This document shows positions 25,435-34,480 of a stretch of 64,000 nucleotides of DNA, in pieces; positions within the stretch are counted from its first letter, which is position 1; each line of letters starts with the position of its first letter. Origin of the DNA: Corallococcus caeni (GTDB lineage Bacteria; Myxococcota; Myxococcia; Myxococcales; Myxococcaceae); contig NZ_BTTW01000005.1 in assembly GCF_036245865.1 (NCBI RefSeq), positions 186,001 through 250,000 on the forward strand, given 5' to 3'. The translations under genes were made by a program, and so were the position numbers. The notes under the pieces are model-generated. The model saw nothing but the letters and a program-made list of their open reading frames with translations, was not told the DNA's origin and made no database searches.

Positions 25435-28191
25435 TCAGTCCGCCTTCTCCACCAGAAGCACCGAGCGTGTCCAGCCGGCCCGGCCGTCGCGCGCGAGCCA
25501 CGCCTGGCGTTCGTCGCGCAGCGCGACGGCCGCGGGCGAGCCCGCGTGGATGCGCCGGCGCACGCCGTCGAAGAAGCGGCCCGCCGCGTCCGGGATGTCC
25601 ACCGTGGAGGCCAGCACCGCGCGGGCGCCCGAGTCGATGAAGGCCGCCGGCAGGCTGAAGGGCTCCGTGCTCTGCAGCGCCGTGGTGCGGCCCGCGCTGC
25701 ACGCGGCCAGGAACACCGTGGGTTCGCCCTTGAGCCGCTGCTCGCGCACCACGTCCGCGGTGAGCGCGTAGCGGCCGTTCACCTCCGGGGACAGCACCAC
25801 CAGCGACGCGCCGGAGATGCTGGGGTCGGTGATGCCGTGCGCGTGGATTTCAATCTCCGTGGCGTCCGCCATGCTCTCCAGCACGCGCGACGGCGTGGCG
25901 TCCGAACCGGACAGCACGTTGGGCGGCGCGCTGCCCGGCTCCGCGTCCGGCGTCCACGCGGGCAGCCGGGGCAGCTGCAAGAGCGACGGGGCCTCCACGC
26001 CGGCCACCACCAGCCGGCGCGCAGCCTGGGCGCTGGCGACCGGGCGCGGGCCATGGGCGCGGCCCAGGCGGAAGCTCCACGCGATGTCGGAGGGCAGCAG
26101 GTCCGTGCGGCCGAAGACGGGCGCCCACGCGAGCACGTCCACGTGGTCGCAGCTGGAGAGCGTCTTGCGCAGGGCCTCCGGCACCAGCCGGGACGAGTCC
26201 GCGCGGGCGAAGGGCTCCTTGCGCGTGTCGTCGTAGTGCCCCTTCACCTCGCCCTGGGGGCCCAGCGCCACCAGCACGGTGCGCTCGGCGTGGACGCTGG
26301 CGGCCAGCGCGCACCGCGCGGGCACGGGCGTGCCCAGCTGCGCGGCCATCAGCTCCACCACCTTGGGGAACTCGCCGGCGCGGCCCGCGTCCACCGCGAG
26401 CGACGAATAGCTGAGCGCCCAGGACTCGCGCCCCAGCGCGTCGCCGCGCGGCAGGGTGTCCGCTTCCTTGATGGCGTTGCGCAGGTGGCTCTCGCCCTTC
26501 GCGCGGTCGCGGTCCAGGTGGAAGCGGCCTTCAAGATAGTCCGCGTAGACGCGGTCGCCGGCCTGCACCACCGGGCCCGCCAGCGCGTTGGCCGTCACGC
26601 GGGAGAGCCACTCCACGTCATGGGCGCCGGAGCTGGAGCGCGACAGCTCCGCGAGCGTGGCGCCGAACACCGGCTCCATGGGGTTGTCCGCGCAGGCGGC
26701 GGCGACGTCCAGCTCACGCCGCGCGTCCTGGGGCCGCAGGTCCAGGTAGTGCAGGTGCGCCAGCTGCACGTGGGGCCAGGCGCAGCTGCGCGTGGGGCCG
26801 CGCGCCATCCACTCCTCCAGATAGGCGCGGGCGCTGCCCAGGTCGTTGCGCGAGCGCGCCACCTGGCTCAGCACTTCCAGCGCGCTGAACTCCAGCTCCC
26901 ACTCGCGCAGCTGCCGCGCGCCGGCCCAGAGCACGCGCGCGTGCTGCTCGGACTCCGTCACGCGCTGCATGTCGTAATAGAAGATGGCCAGCCGCTTCTC
27001 CAGCTCCAGGCAGCGCACCGACAGGCCATTCTCGCGGCAGCGCTGGAGCGCCCCGAAGAGCCGCTGCTCGGCCTTCCACCACGCGCCGTCGGAGACCTCC
27101 TTGAAGGCCTGGTCGCGGTCCGCGACGTAGGTGAACCAGGGGTCCTCCAGCCGCTTGATGCGCTCCAGCGTGTCCTTCAGGTGGGACAGGGTCCCCTTGC
27201 GCGTGCGCAGGAGGGCGCCCAGGTAGATGTCCTCGTCGCCGGACAGGCGCGCCCGGTCCAGCAGCGCCTCCGGGACGGCCTGGCCCGCGCGCAGCGTCTC
27301 CGCGTACTGCCGCGCCAGGTCCGAGCGGCGGGAGAAGTCGCGCTTCGCCACGCGCTGCACGTAGTCCCCGAGCACGCTGCCGCCCTGCACCCGGTCCAGC
27401 TCCTTCGCCAGGGGCAAGAGCGCCAGCACGCGCTCCTTGGACGGCGCGGCGCGCACGGCCTCGTAGAAGACGCCGCGCACCGTCCCCGGGAGCTGACGGG
27501 CCGCGTCCATGGGCAGCGGCGCCTTCGGGTCGTCCACCAGCGCCATCGTCGCTTCGCGCGCGGCCTTCCACTGACGCTGGCGCTCCAGCGTGGCCTCGCG
27601 CAGGGCCAGCGCCTGGGCGTGGGCCTCACGCCCCCAGCCCTGCTCGTTGCGCTTCGCCACCTGTTCGAACAGCTCCGACGCGCGCAGCGTCAGCCCCATC
27701 TCGCGGAACACCAGCGCGCGGTTCCACAGGGCCTGCGTCAGGCCGGGCTTCGCGGCCAGCGCGCCGTCCAGCAGGCGCAGCGCGCGCTCATGGTCCCCCC
27801 GGGCGAGCGCCACCGCCGCCAGGTCGCTGTCGCGCTCCGGCGAGGCCGGCAGGCGCTCCAGGAAGGACGCCGCCTGGTTCCACTCGCCCTCCAGGGCATA
27901 GGCCGCCGCGATGCCACCCCAGTCCTCCCGGGCCTCCATGCGGGCGAGCGGGCCCAGGGGCATCGGCTCGGCGGGCACCGGGCAGCCGCCCGCGGGCGCG
28001 CGCGAGCGGTAGCGGTCCGCTTCAGGGTGCGTGAGGCGGGCTTCGATGCGGGCCGCCGCCCGGCGGTCCGCCCAGAAGGTGTCGGGAACGGTCTGCGGCT
28101 GCGCCCGGGGCTTCACGGCCGCGACTCCCACCGCCAGGAGCGGGATGGCCAGCGCCAGCGCCCAGAGATTCTTCTTCGCCGGCTTCAACAT
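25435..28191 (-). CDS. TPR-CHAT caspase-like protease, membrane-anchored
   Basis: 918 residues. The start KPAKKNLWALALAIPLLAV is a positively charged leader plus one hydrophobic helix, so the bulk should be periplasmic (or be secreted). Residues 50-200 share a domain with the neighbouring anti-sigma factor; helical TPR-like repeats continue to about 560. The C-terminal third is a CHAT domain: catalytic His785 in IEIHAHG and Cys831 in FLAACSAG, followed by FIDSGARAVLASTVDI as in clan CD proteases. Both catalytic residues are intact. The family includes separase-like and gasdermin-cleaving bacterial proteases. It may process the anti-sigma factor, the peptide or another neighbour (inference). 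Confidence 0.85.
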   Translation of the reverse strand: MLKPAKKNLWALALAIPLLAVGVAAVKPRAQPQTVPDTFWADRRAAARIEARLTHPEADRYRSRAPAGGCPVPAEPMPLGPLARMEAREDWGGIAAAYALEGEWNQAASFLERLPASPERDSDLAAVALARGDHERALRLLDGALAAKPGLTQALWNRALVFREMGLTLRASELFEQVAKRNEQGWGREAHAQALALREATLERQRQWKAAREATMALVDDPKAPLPMDAARQLPGTVRGVFYEAVRAAPSKERVLALLPLAKELDRVQGGSVLGDYVQRVAKRDFSRRSDLARQYAETLRAGQAVPEALLDRARLSGDEDIYLGALLRTRKGTLSHLKDTLERIKRLEDPWFTYVADRDQAFKEVSDGAWWKAEQRLFGALQRCRENGLSVRCLELEKRLAIFYYDMQRVTESEQHARVLWAGARQLREWELEFSALEVLSQVARSRNDLGSARAYLEEWMARGPTRSCAWPHVQLAHLHYLDLRPQDARRELDVAAACADNPMEPVFGATLAELSRSSSGAHDVEWLSRVTANALAGPVVQAGDRVYADYLEGRFHLDRDRAKGESHLRNAIKEADTLPRGDALGRESWALSYSSLAVDAGRAGEFPKVVELMAAQLGTPVPARCALAASVHAERTVLVALGPQGEVKGHYDDTRKEPFARADSSRLVPEALRKTLSSCDHVDVLAWAPVFGRTDLLPSDIAWSFRLGRAHGPRPVASAQAARRLVVAGVEAPSLLQLPRLPAWTPDAEPGSAPPNVLSGSDATPSRVLESMADATEIEIHAHGITDPSISGASLVVLSPEVNGRYALTADVVREQRLKGEPTVFLAACSAGRTTALQSTEPFSLPAAFIDSGARAVLASTVDIPDAAGRFFDGVRRRIHAGSPAAVALRDERQAWLARDGRAGWTRSVLLVEKAD

Positions 28192-28705
28192 GCGATCCCC
28201 TCGGGCGTCTCCCCCCAGCCGCCCTTCCGGGACGTTCTACACCAACCTCCGACGAACGCCGACCTGGCCTCGCGTCCTGCCTCCAGGCGTCCCATGACGC
28301 GGTGGGTAGCAAGGCGGTGGGAAAACAGGCGCATCGGATGTTGTGGGCGACACACGCTCCAATAGACGGCCTGCTCCCCCGATCTTGAAAAAAGGCCCCA
28401 CTTCCCACGTCCGTCGCGAGAGGGGGACGGGACGCCGGGCCGTCAGGCTGTTGGGGGGATGACGCTCGGGGGCTCGGCCGCACGGCTGCCTTCACGGGAT
28501 GGTTTGAGCGCCCGCATCCACCCGGAATCACGCGCTTCGGCATGCCTGGGGAAGTGGCGGGCGGCAGGGCCCTGCCTCCCTCATGCCCCGGCAGGCGTCC
28601 CGCCGAGCGCGCGTGCGGCAGGGGGTTGGCAGGCGGGACGGGGCGGGAAGGCTTTTTCGCCGCCGCGTGTCCTCGTGGCCCAACCCGGACCGAAAGGACC
28701 CCTGT
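28192..28705. other. 514-base region without a convincing gene
   Basis: This region lies between the divergent CHAT and polysaccharide-lyase genes. No RNA gene or repeat was recognised. It should hold the CHAT promoter on the minus strand and the lyase promoter on the plus strand. Long open frames across it on the minus strand have atypical composition and are taken as chance. Confidence 0.3.
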
Positions 28706-29776
28706 TTGAAGCGACTCCTTCAGCTCGTTGCCGCGGCCTCCCTGATGCCCGCCCTGTCTTTCGCTGGCGTCATCTGGAAGGGCGACTTCGAGACCGGCAA
28801 CACGTCGCAGTGGACGCGACAGCAGGCCGTTGCCAACAGCCGCTTGCAGGTCGTGACGGATGTGGTGCGTGACGGCAGGTACGCCCTCAAGGCCACGGTG
28901 AAGCAGGGCGATGATCCCATCAACGCCAGCGGCAACCGCAACGAGCTGCTCTACCTGACCCACGAGACGCAGGGGAAGGAGTACTACTACAAGTGGAGCA
29001 CGCTCTTCCCGTCGAACTACCCCGTCCATGCTTCGTGGCAGGTCATCACCCAGTGGCACCAGGAGGGCTGCTGTGGCTCTCCGCCGCTGGAGTTCTTCGT
29101 GCGCGGGGACAAGATCAACCTGCGCGTGGGCGGTAACACCACGCCCGTGCTGTGGCAGACGTCCATCGACAAGGGCAACTGGCACGACTTCGTGCTGCAC
29201 GTGAAGTGGTCCTCGGACAAGAAGGTCGGCTTCGTGGAGCTGTGGCACAACGGCCAGCACGTGCTGCCGAAGACCTACGGCGCCAACCAGTTCGGCAAGG
29301 ACCTGAACTACCTGAAGATGGGGCTGTACCGCGACGACGCCATCAAGCCCGAAGGGTCCATCTACCACGACGGCTTCACCATGGCGACGACGCTCGAGGA
29401 CGTGATGCCGCCCGCGCCCGCGCCCGCTCCGGCGGAGGAGCCCGCGCCCGCGCCCGTGCCGGATGACACGACCATCCCGAACGACACGACGCAGGACACC
29501 ACCACCCCGTCCCCCGCGCCGGAGACCCCGACGACGGACGCGCCCACCACCCCGCTGCCCATCGTGGGCGGGCAGACCCCCACCGGCACCACCACGCCCG
29601 TGTCCAACAACCCCAATGGCCTGCCGGACTCGTCCGAGTCCATGGCGGGGGGCTGCAGCGCGTCCGGCACTTCCGGCACCCTGCCCTTCGCCGCCGCCCT
29701 GCTGATGCTGGGCGCCGCCACGCTGCGCCGCCGCCGGGCCCCCGCCCGCGCGCCGGCCCCGCGCGCGAAGCGCTGA
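28706..29776 (+). CDS. Secreted polysaccharide lyase (heparin-lyase-I-like) with MYXO-CTERM tail
   Basis: 356 residues starting at TTG 28706, with AAAGGA eight bases upstream. The signal peptide is KRLLQLVAAASLMPALSFAG. The body is a beta-jelly-roll of the heparin lyase I/alginate-type lyase fold: GDFETGNTSQWT, NELLYL, EYYYKWSTLFP, WQVITQWHQEG, and LKMGLYRD near the end. A Pro/Ala/Thr linker of about 90 residues follows. The tail GGCSASGTSG, a hydrophobic helix, then RRRRAPAR forms a MYXO-CTERM signal for outer-surface anchoring or type II export. It probably cleaves acidic polysaccharides, perhaps of prey or of the matrix (substrate inferred). It is followed by a strong terminator. Confidence 0.82.
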   Translation: MKRLLQLVAAASLMPALSFAGVIWKGDFETGNTSQWTRQQAVANSRLQVVTDVVRDGRYALKATVKQGDDPINASGNRNELLYLTHETQGKEYYYKWSTLFPSNYPVHASWQVITQWHQEGCCGSPPLEFFVRGDKINLRVGGNTTPVLWQTSIDKGNWHDFVLHVKWSSDKKVGFVELWHNGQHVLPKTYGANQFGKDLNYLKMGLYRDDAIKPEGSIYHDGFTMATTLEDVMPPAPAPAPAEEPAPAPVPDDTTIPNDTTQDTTTPSPAPETPTTDAPTTPLPIVGGQTPTGTTTPVSNNPNGLPDSSESMAGGCSASGTSGTLPFAAALLMLGAATLRRRRAPARAPAPRAKR

Positions 29777-29803
29777 CTTCCGCCCGTCTCCGAAGCAAGT
29801 CCC

Positions 29804-29845
29804 CCAGGCCCGGTGCGTCCCCGTGACGCACCGGGCCTCCTTGTT
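29804..29845 (+). terminator. Intrinsic terminator after the polysaccharide lyase gene
   Basis: A 14-base perfect stem (left arm 29804-29817, right arm 29823-29836) with a 5-base loop is followed by CCTTGTTT. It closes the monocistronic lyase transcript. Confidence 0.75.
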
Positions 29846-29880
29846 TCCGGGGACTTTCTTCGACCACGCAAATATGTCAG

Positions 29881-29897
29881 AGAATTTAAGTAATTCT
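29881..29897 (+). promoter_or_regulatory. AT-rich inverted repeat upstream of the S1 protease gene
   Basis: AGAATT-TAAGT-AATTCT is a perfect 6-base inverted repeat in an AT-rich island that stands out from the surrounding high-GC DNA. It lies about 70 bases upstream of the protease start and may be an operator or an upstream element. A TTGACT at 29906-29911 follows and could be a -35. Confidence 0.35.
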
Positions 29898-29969
29898 TGA
29901 ATTGTTTGACTGTCGTGGCTCAGTCGGGTTTCGCTCCGGGCTCCCCCGCAGCACGAAAGGCAGGACCCG

Positions 29970-31505
29970 ATGAAGCGGACCCTCGGTCTGTTCTCCACCG
30001 CGACGGCGCTGTTCGCCGGCGCCACGTTGAGCGTCGTTCCCTCGCTGGCGCTGGCGGCCCCTTCCCAGGCGGAAGCGGCGCGCGCGCATGACGTGTCGCC
30101 GGACCTGCTCTCCGCGATGCAGCGGGACCTGGGCCTGACGGCGGACGGGGCGAAGCGGCGGCTGGCGGCGGAGGCCGCGGCGGTGCGCGTGGAGGGGACG
30201 CTGCGCGCGCAGCTGGGCGAGCGCTTTGGCGGCGCGTGGATGAACGCGGACGGCAGCGCGCTGGTGGTGGGCGTGACGACGGACGCGGACGCGGACGCCG
30301 TCCGCCGCGCGGGGGCGGTGCCGCAGAAGGTGAAGTACACGCAGGCGGAGCTGGAGGCGGTGAAGGCGGAGCTGGACCGTCACGCGGAGACGGCGAACCG
30401 CACCGTGCACGCCTGGTACGTGGACGTGATGACCAACAGCGTCGTCGTGCTGGCGCAGGACTCCGCGCTGACGGGCGGCACGGACTTCGTGGCGAAGGCG
30501 GGCGTGAAGCACGCCGCGGTGCGCACGGTGCCCTCGCGCGAGGAGTTCAAGCCGGTGTACGACCTGCGCGGCGGTGACGCGTACTACCCGGGCAACGCGC
30601 GCTGCTCCATCGGCTTCCCGGTGTCGGGCGGCTTCGTGACGGCGGGCCACTGCGGCGGGCCGGGCACGGCCACCAGCGGCTTCAACGGCGTGGCGCAGGG
30701 CACGGTGGTGGCGGCCAACTGGCCCGGCAACGACTACGCCTGGGTGCGCACCAACGGCTCCTGGGGTTCGCAGCCGTGGGTGAACAACTACGCGGGCGGC
30801 AACGTGCTGGTGTACGGGTCGCAGGAGGCGGGCCTCAACGCGTCCGTCTGTCGCTCGGGCTCCACCACCGGCTGGCGCTGCGGCGTCATCACGCAGAAGA
30901 ACGTCACGGTGAACTACTCGGCGGGCCCGGTGTACGGCCTGACGGCGTCCAGCGCGTGCGCGGAGGGCGGCGACTCCGGTGGCTCGTGGCTGTCCGGCAA
31001 CCAGGCGCAGGGCGTGACGTCCGGCGCGGGCGGCAACTGCACCTCCGGCGGCAACACCGTCTTCCAGCCGCTCAACCCCATCCTGGGCGCCTACGGCCTG
31101 TCGCTCACCACGACGGGCAGCGGCGGCTCCGGCGGGCCCATCATCGGCCTGGCGAACAAGTGCATCGACGTGCCGAACTCCAACACGGCCGACGGCACCC
31201 GCCTCCAGCTGTGGGACTGCAACGGCACCAACGCGCAGAAGTGGACCTTCATGTCGGACGGCACCGTGCGCGCGTTCGGCAAGTGCATGGACGTGGCCTG
31301 GGGCTCCAGCGCCAACGGCACCGCCATCCAGCTGGTGAGCTGCAACGGCAACCCGGCGCAGCAGTTCATCCTCTCCGGCGCGGGTGACCTGGTGAACCCC
31401 CAGGCCAACAAGTGCGTGGACGTGACGGGCGGCAACTCCGCCAGCGGCACCCCGCTGCAGCTGTGGGAGTGCAACGGCACCGCCGCGCAGAAGTGGCGCC
31501 GGTAG
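29970..31505 (+). CDS. Alpha-lytic-type (S1E) secreted protease with pro-domain and ricin-type lectin domain
   Basis: 511 residues. Residues 1-30 are a signal peptide (MKRTLGLFSTATALFAGATL). Residues 31-197 are a pro-region of the alpha-lytic protease type that guides folding. The mature protease starts near 198; the catalytic triad is His227 (TAGHCGG), Asp255 (GNDYAW) and Ser336 (GGDSGGSW). Residues 388-511 are a ricin B-type beta-trefoil with QLWDCNGT and QLWECNGT repeats that bind sugars. This streptogrisin-like protease with a carbohydrate-binding tail fits a secreted predation enzyme. Upstream lies the polysaccharide lyase gene, and a terminator follows. Confidence 0.92.
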   Translation: MKRTLGLFSTATALFAGATLSVVPSLALAAPSQAEAARAHDVSPDLLSAMQRDLGLTADGAKRRLAAEAAAVRVEGTLRAQLGERFGGAWMNADGSALVVGVTTDADADAVRRAGAVPQKVKYTQAELEAVKAELDRHAETANRTVHAWYVDVMTNSVVVLAQDSALTGGTDFVAKAGVKHAAVRTVPSREEFKPVYDLRGGDAYYPGNARCSIGFPVSGGFVTAGHCGGPGTATSGFNGVAQGTVVAANWPGNDYAWVRTNGSWGSQPWVNNYAGGNVLVYGSQEAGLNASVCRSGSTTGWRCGVITQKNVTVNYSAGPVYGLTASSACAEGGDSGGSWLSGNQAQGVTSGAGGNCTSGGNTVFQPLNPILGAYGLSLTTTGSGGSGGPIIGLANKCIDVPNSNTADGTRLQLWDCNGTNAQKWTFMSDGTVRAFGKCMDVAWGSSANGTAIQLVSCNGNPAQQFILSGAGDLVNPQANKCVDVTGGNSASGTPLQLWECNGTAAQKWRR

Positions 31506-31532
31506 TCCCGCCCCTGCCCTGCTGAAACGAAG

Positions 31533-31570
31533 AAGCGCGGGCCCCCAACGCACCGGGGACCCGCGCTTTG
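31533..31570 (+). terminator. Hairpin between convergent protease and MFS genes
   Basis: The AAGCGCGGG arm at 31533-31541 pairs with CCCGCGCTT at 31560-31568, with an inner CCCC/GGGG pair, and is followed by TGTCCTT. It lies 27 bases after the protease stop and ahead of the convergent transporter gene. The T-run is weak, so this may be bidirectional. Confidence 0.65.
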
Positions 31571-31591
31571 TCCTTCACGGCGGTCCGCGCG

Positions 31592-33142
31592 TCAGTGCGC
31601 GCCTTCCACCTTCACGGTGGGGTCCGCCTTCTGGAGCATGGCCACCAGGACGAGCGCGCAGACGAACAGCCCGGCGAGGATGAGGAAGTTCGCGTTGAAG
31701 GCCCGCACCAGCGCCTGGGCGCTGATGCGCTGGCTCAAGAGGCCGTAGGCGGCGCCCGTGGGGTTGAGCACGCCCTTCGCGGCCATGGCGCCCGTCATCG
31801 AGGCGACCTGCTCCTGGGCCACCTGCCCGTAGACGTCCACGTGCGAGGTGATGGCGGTGACGTTGGCCTGGGTGGAGCGGCTGAGCGCGCTGCTCATCCA
31901 CGCGGTGCCAATGGAGCCACCCAGCTCGCGGGTGAGGTTGAAGAGGCCCGACGCGTTGCCCCGCTGCTCCGGGCGCAGGTTGCTGAGCGCCATCACCGAC
32001 AGCGGCACGAAGATGAAGCCCAGCGAGCAGGCGCGGATGAACACCGGCGTGATGAGGGTGATTTCATCCACGCGCGTGGTCAGGTGGCCGTTGGTCCACA
32101 GCGACAGGCTCACGCCCAGGACGCCGAAGCCGATGAGGAACCGGCCGTCCACCTTGCCGCCGAACTTGCCGATGAGCGGCATCAGCAGCACCTGGATGGC
32201 GCTGCCCTTGAGGAAGATGAGCCCGATGTCCAACGCCTCGTAGCGCATGACGGAGCCGCAGAAGAGGCTGAAGAGGAACGACCCGGAGAACAGCGCCGTG
32301 CCGACGAGGAAGTTCACCCCCGTGGCCGCGGAGTAGGAGCGGTTCTTGAACACGCGCAGGTCCACCACGGGACTGGGTGTCTCCAGTTCGTGGACGACGA
32401 AGGTGATGAGCGCGATGCCCGCGATGACCGCCAGCAGGGTGATGAGCCGGCTGTCGAACCAGTCCTCGCGGTTGCCCTCCTCCAGCACGTACTGGAGGCA
32501 CGCCATGCCCACCGCCAGGAGCGCGATGCCGTTGCGGTCCACCTTCTCCGTGGACGCTTCGAAGTGGGGCTGTTCGATGGAGCGCCACGCCATGTACGCG
32601 GCGAAGAGGCCCACCGGCACGTTGATGAGGAAGATCCAGTGCCAGCTGGCCGCTTCAATGAGGAGGCCGCCCACGGTGGGCCCCAGCAGCGGGCCCGTCA
32701 CGGCGCCCAGGCCGAAGAGGGCGCCCGCCATGCCGTGCTCCTCGCGCGGGTAGCGGGCGAAGAGGATGGCCTGGGACGTGGGGATGATGGCGCCGCCGCC
32801 CATGCCCTGGAGGATGCGGAAGGCCACCAGCGAGGGCAGGTTCCACGACAGGCCGCACAGCACGCTGGCCACCGTGAAGAGGAGGATGGAGAACGTGAAG
32901 TACTTCCGGTAGCCGAAGCGGCGCTGCAGCCAGCCCGTCATCGGGATGACCACCACGTTGGCCATCATGTAGCCCGTGGACACCCAGGCGATCTGATCCA
33001 ACGGGGTGCCGAAGCTCGCGCGGATGTCGCTCAGGGCCACGTTGACGATGGAGATGTCCAGCACGGACATCAGCGCCGCGGCCATGGCCGCGATGGTGAT
33101 GCCCGCCTTGGAACCTTGGATGACGTCGCGGCGTGCGTCCAC
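31592..33142 (-). CDS. DHA2-family MFS drug exporter (EmrB/QacA-like)
   Basis: 516 residues starting at GTG 33142. Multiple hydrophobic helices (about 14 by pattern) and the family motifs are present: LDISIVNVAL in helix 1 (motif D1), WVSTGYMMANV, and GYRKYFTFSILLF (motif A-type). This is the inner-membrane partner of a tripartite or two-component exporter. It lies 6 bases downstream of an HlyD/EmrA-type gene on the same strand. With the MarR-type regulator upstream this forms a classic emrRAB-like efflux operon, and it likely exports hydrophobic toxic compounds. Confidence 0.9.
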   Translation of the reverse strand: MDARRDVIQGSKAGITIAAMAAALMSVLDISIVNVALSDIRASFGTPLDQIAWVSTGYMMANVVVIPMTGWLQRRFGYRKYFTFSILLFTVASVLCGLSWNLPSLVAFRILQGMGGGAIIPTSQAILFARYPREEHGMAGALFGLGAVTGPLLGPTVGGLLIEAASWHWIFLINVPVGLFAAYMAWRSIEQPHFEASTEKVDRNGIALLAVGMACLQYVLEEGNREDWFDSRLITLLAVIAGIALITFVVHELETPSPVVDLRVFKNRSYSAATGVNFLVGTALFSGSFLFSLFCGSVMRYEALDIGLIFLKGSAIQVLLMPLIGKFGGKVDGRFLIGFGVLGVSLSLWTNGHLTTRVDEITLITPVFIRACSLGFIFVPLSVMALSNLRPEQRGNASGLFNLTRELGGSIGTAWMSSALSRSTQANVTAITSHVDVYGQVAQEQVASMTGAMAAKGVLNPTGAAYGLLSQRISAQALVRAFNANFLILAGLFVCALVLVAMLQKADPTVKVEGAH

Positions 33143-33148
33143 GGTGGG

Positions 33149-34432
33149 TTACTCCGCCTTCCGGGTGTCCACCGCCGCGGTCTTCTGCGGCTGCGCTTCC
33201 GCGCCCGTGTCCACGGTGACGTAGGCGCTCATGCCGGGCTTGATGGGCAGCTCCTTCAGGTCGCCGTCGAAGCGGATGAGCACCGGGATGCGCTGCACGA
33301 CCTTCACGAAGTTGCCGGACGCGTTGTCGGGAGGCAGCAGGGCGAAGCGCGCGCCGCTGGCGCCCGCGAGGCTGTCCACGTGGCCCTTGAAGGAGTGGCT
33401 GCCGAAGGCGTCCACCTTCACGTCCACCGGCTGGCCCGCGCGCATCTCACCGACCTGGTCCTCCTTGAAGTTGGCGACGACCCAGATGTCGTTCTGCGGG
33501 ACGACGGCCATCAGCGGGCGCTCCGGGCCCACCATCTGCCCCACCTCCACGGTGCGGCGGCTGATGACGCCGTCCACCGGGGCGCGCACCTGCGCGTAGG
33601 ACACGGCGAGCTCCGCGAGCTGCTGCGCGGCGTGGGTCTGCTTGACGCGGGCCTCGGCCAGCTTCAGCGCGGCCTGCGCGGCCTGCACCTGCACGGGGGC
33701 CGTCTCCGCGGCGGACAGCTTGCCCTGCGCGGCCTCCAGGCCACCGGAGGAGCTCTGGATGCCGGCCTCGGTGGAGCTCAGGCGCGCGCGGGACTGGTCC
33801 AGGGCGGCCCGGGCCGTGTCATACGCGGCCTGCCGGGTGTCCAGGTCCGACTGGGAGAGCGCGCCCTGCTCGCGCAGCTGCTTCACGCGGCCCAGGTCCG
33901 TCTCCGCCAGCTTGAAGCGCGCCTCGGACGCTGCCACGTCCGCGCGGGCCTGCTCCAGCGCGGCCTTGGAGGAGCTGATGCCGCTGGAGGCCTGGGTGAT
34001 GCCGGCGCGGGCCTGGCGCAGGTTGGCGCCCGCGTTGGCCTCCGTGAGGGTGAGCTGGGCCTGGGCGTTGGACAGCTGGGCCTCCGCGCTCATCACGTCC
34101 GCGCGGGCGACCTCCAGGCGGGCGTCCAGGTCCGCGTGGTCCAGCTCCACCACCACGTCGCCGGCCTTCACCGCCTGGTTGTCCTTCACGAGCACGCGGA
34201 CCACCTGCCCGGCCACGCGCGGCGACACGTTGGCGATGCGGCCTTCGACCTGCGCGTCGTCGGTGGACTCGTGGCCGTGGGTGAGCAGGTAGCGCGCGCC
34301 TCCGCCCAGCACCGCCACGCCCACGAGGATGGGCAGCACCTGCTTCGCGCGGGAGCGCTTCGCGGGCTTCGTGGCGACGGGGGCGTCGATGGAGGGGGCG
34401 GCTTCCAGGGATTCGGCGGTACGGGTCGTCAT
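33149..34432 (-). CDS. HlyD/EmrA-family membrane fusion protein
   Basis: 427 residues from ATG 34432. One N-terminal transmembrane segment follows a basic stretch (KPAKRSRAKQVLPILVGVAV). It then has a lipoyl-like half motif (GRIANVSPRVAGQVV), a long coiled coil rich in Ala, Glu and Gln (about residues 100-250), and the second half near RAPVDGVISRRTVEVGQMV. This is the standard membrane fusion adaptor that connects the MFS pump to the outer membrane. It sits between the regulator and the pump genes with gaps of 48 and 6 bases. Confidence 0.9.
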   Translation of the reverse strand: MTTRTAESLEAAPSIDAPVATKPAKRSRAKQVLPILVGVAVLGGGARYLLTHGHESTDDAQVEGRIANVSPRVAGQVVRVLVKDNQAVKAGDVVVELDHADLDARLEVARADVMSAEAQLSNAQAQLTLTEANAGANLRQARAGITQASSGISSSKAALEQARADVAASEARFKLAETDLGRVKQLREQGALSQSDLDTRQAAYDTARAALDQSRARLSSTEAGIQSSSGGLEAAQGKLSAAETAPVQVQAAQAALKLAEARVKQTHAAQQLAELAVSYAQVRAPVDGVISRRTVEVGQMVGPERPLMAVVPQNDIWVVANFKEDQVGEMRAGQPVDVKVDAFGSHSFKGHVDSLAGASGARFALLPPDNASGNFVKVVQRIPVLIRFDGDLKELPIKPGMSAYVTVDTGAEAQPQKTAAVDTRKAE

Positions 34433-34480
34433 GGTTGTTGCTCGGTACGGCTGTTGTTGAAGAAGGGGTGTGGGAAGGCT

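Noticed and set aside
28022..30340. 772-residue minus-strand frame over the lyase and intergenic region
   Set aside because: It runs antisense to the lyase and across non-coding DNA with biased composition, with no recognisable domain.
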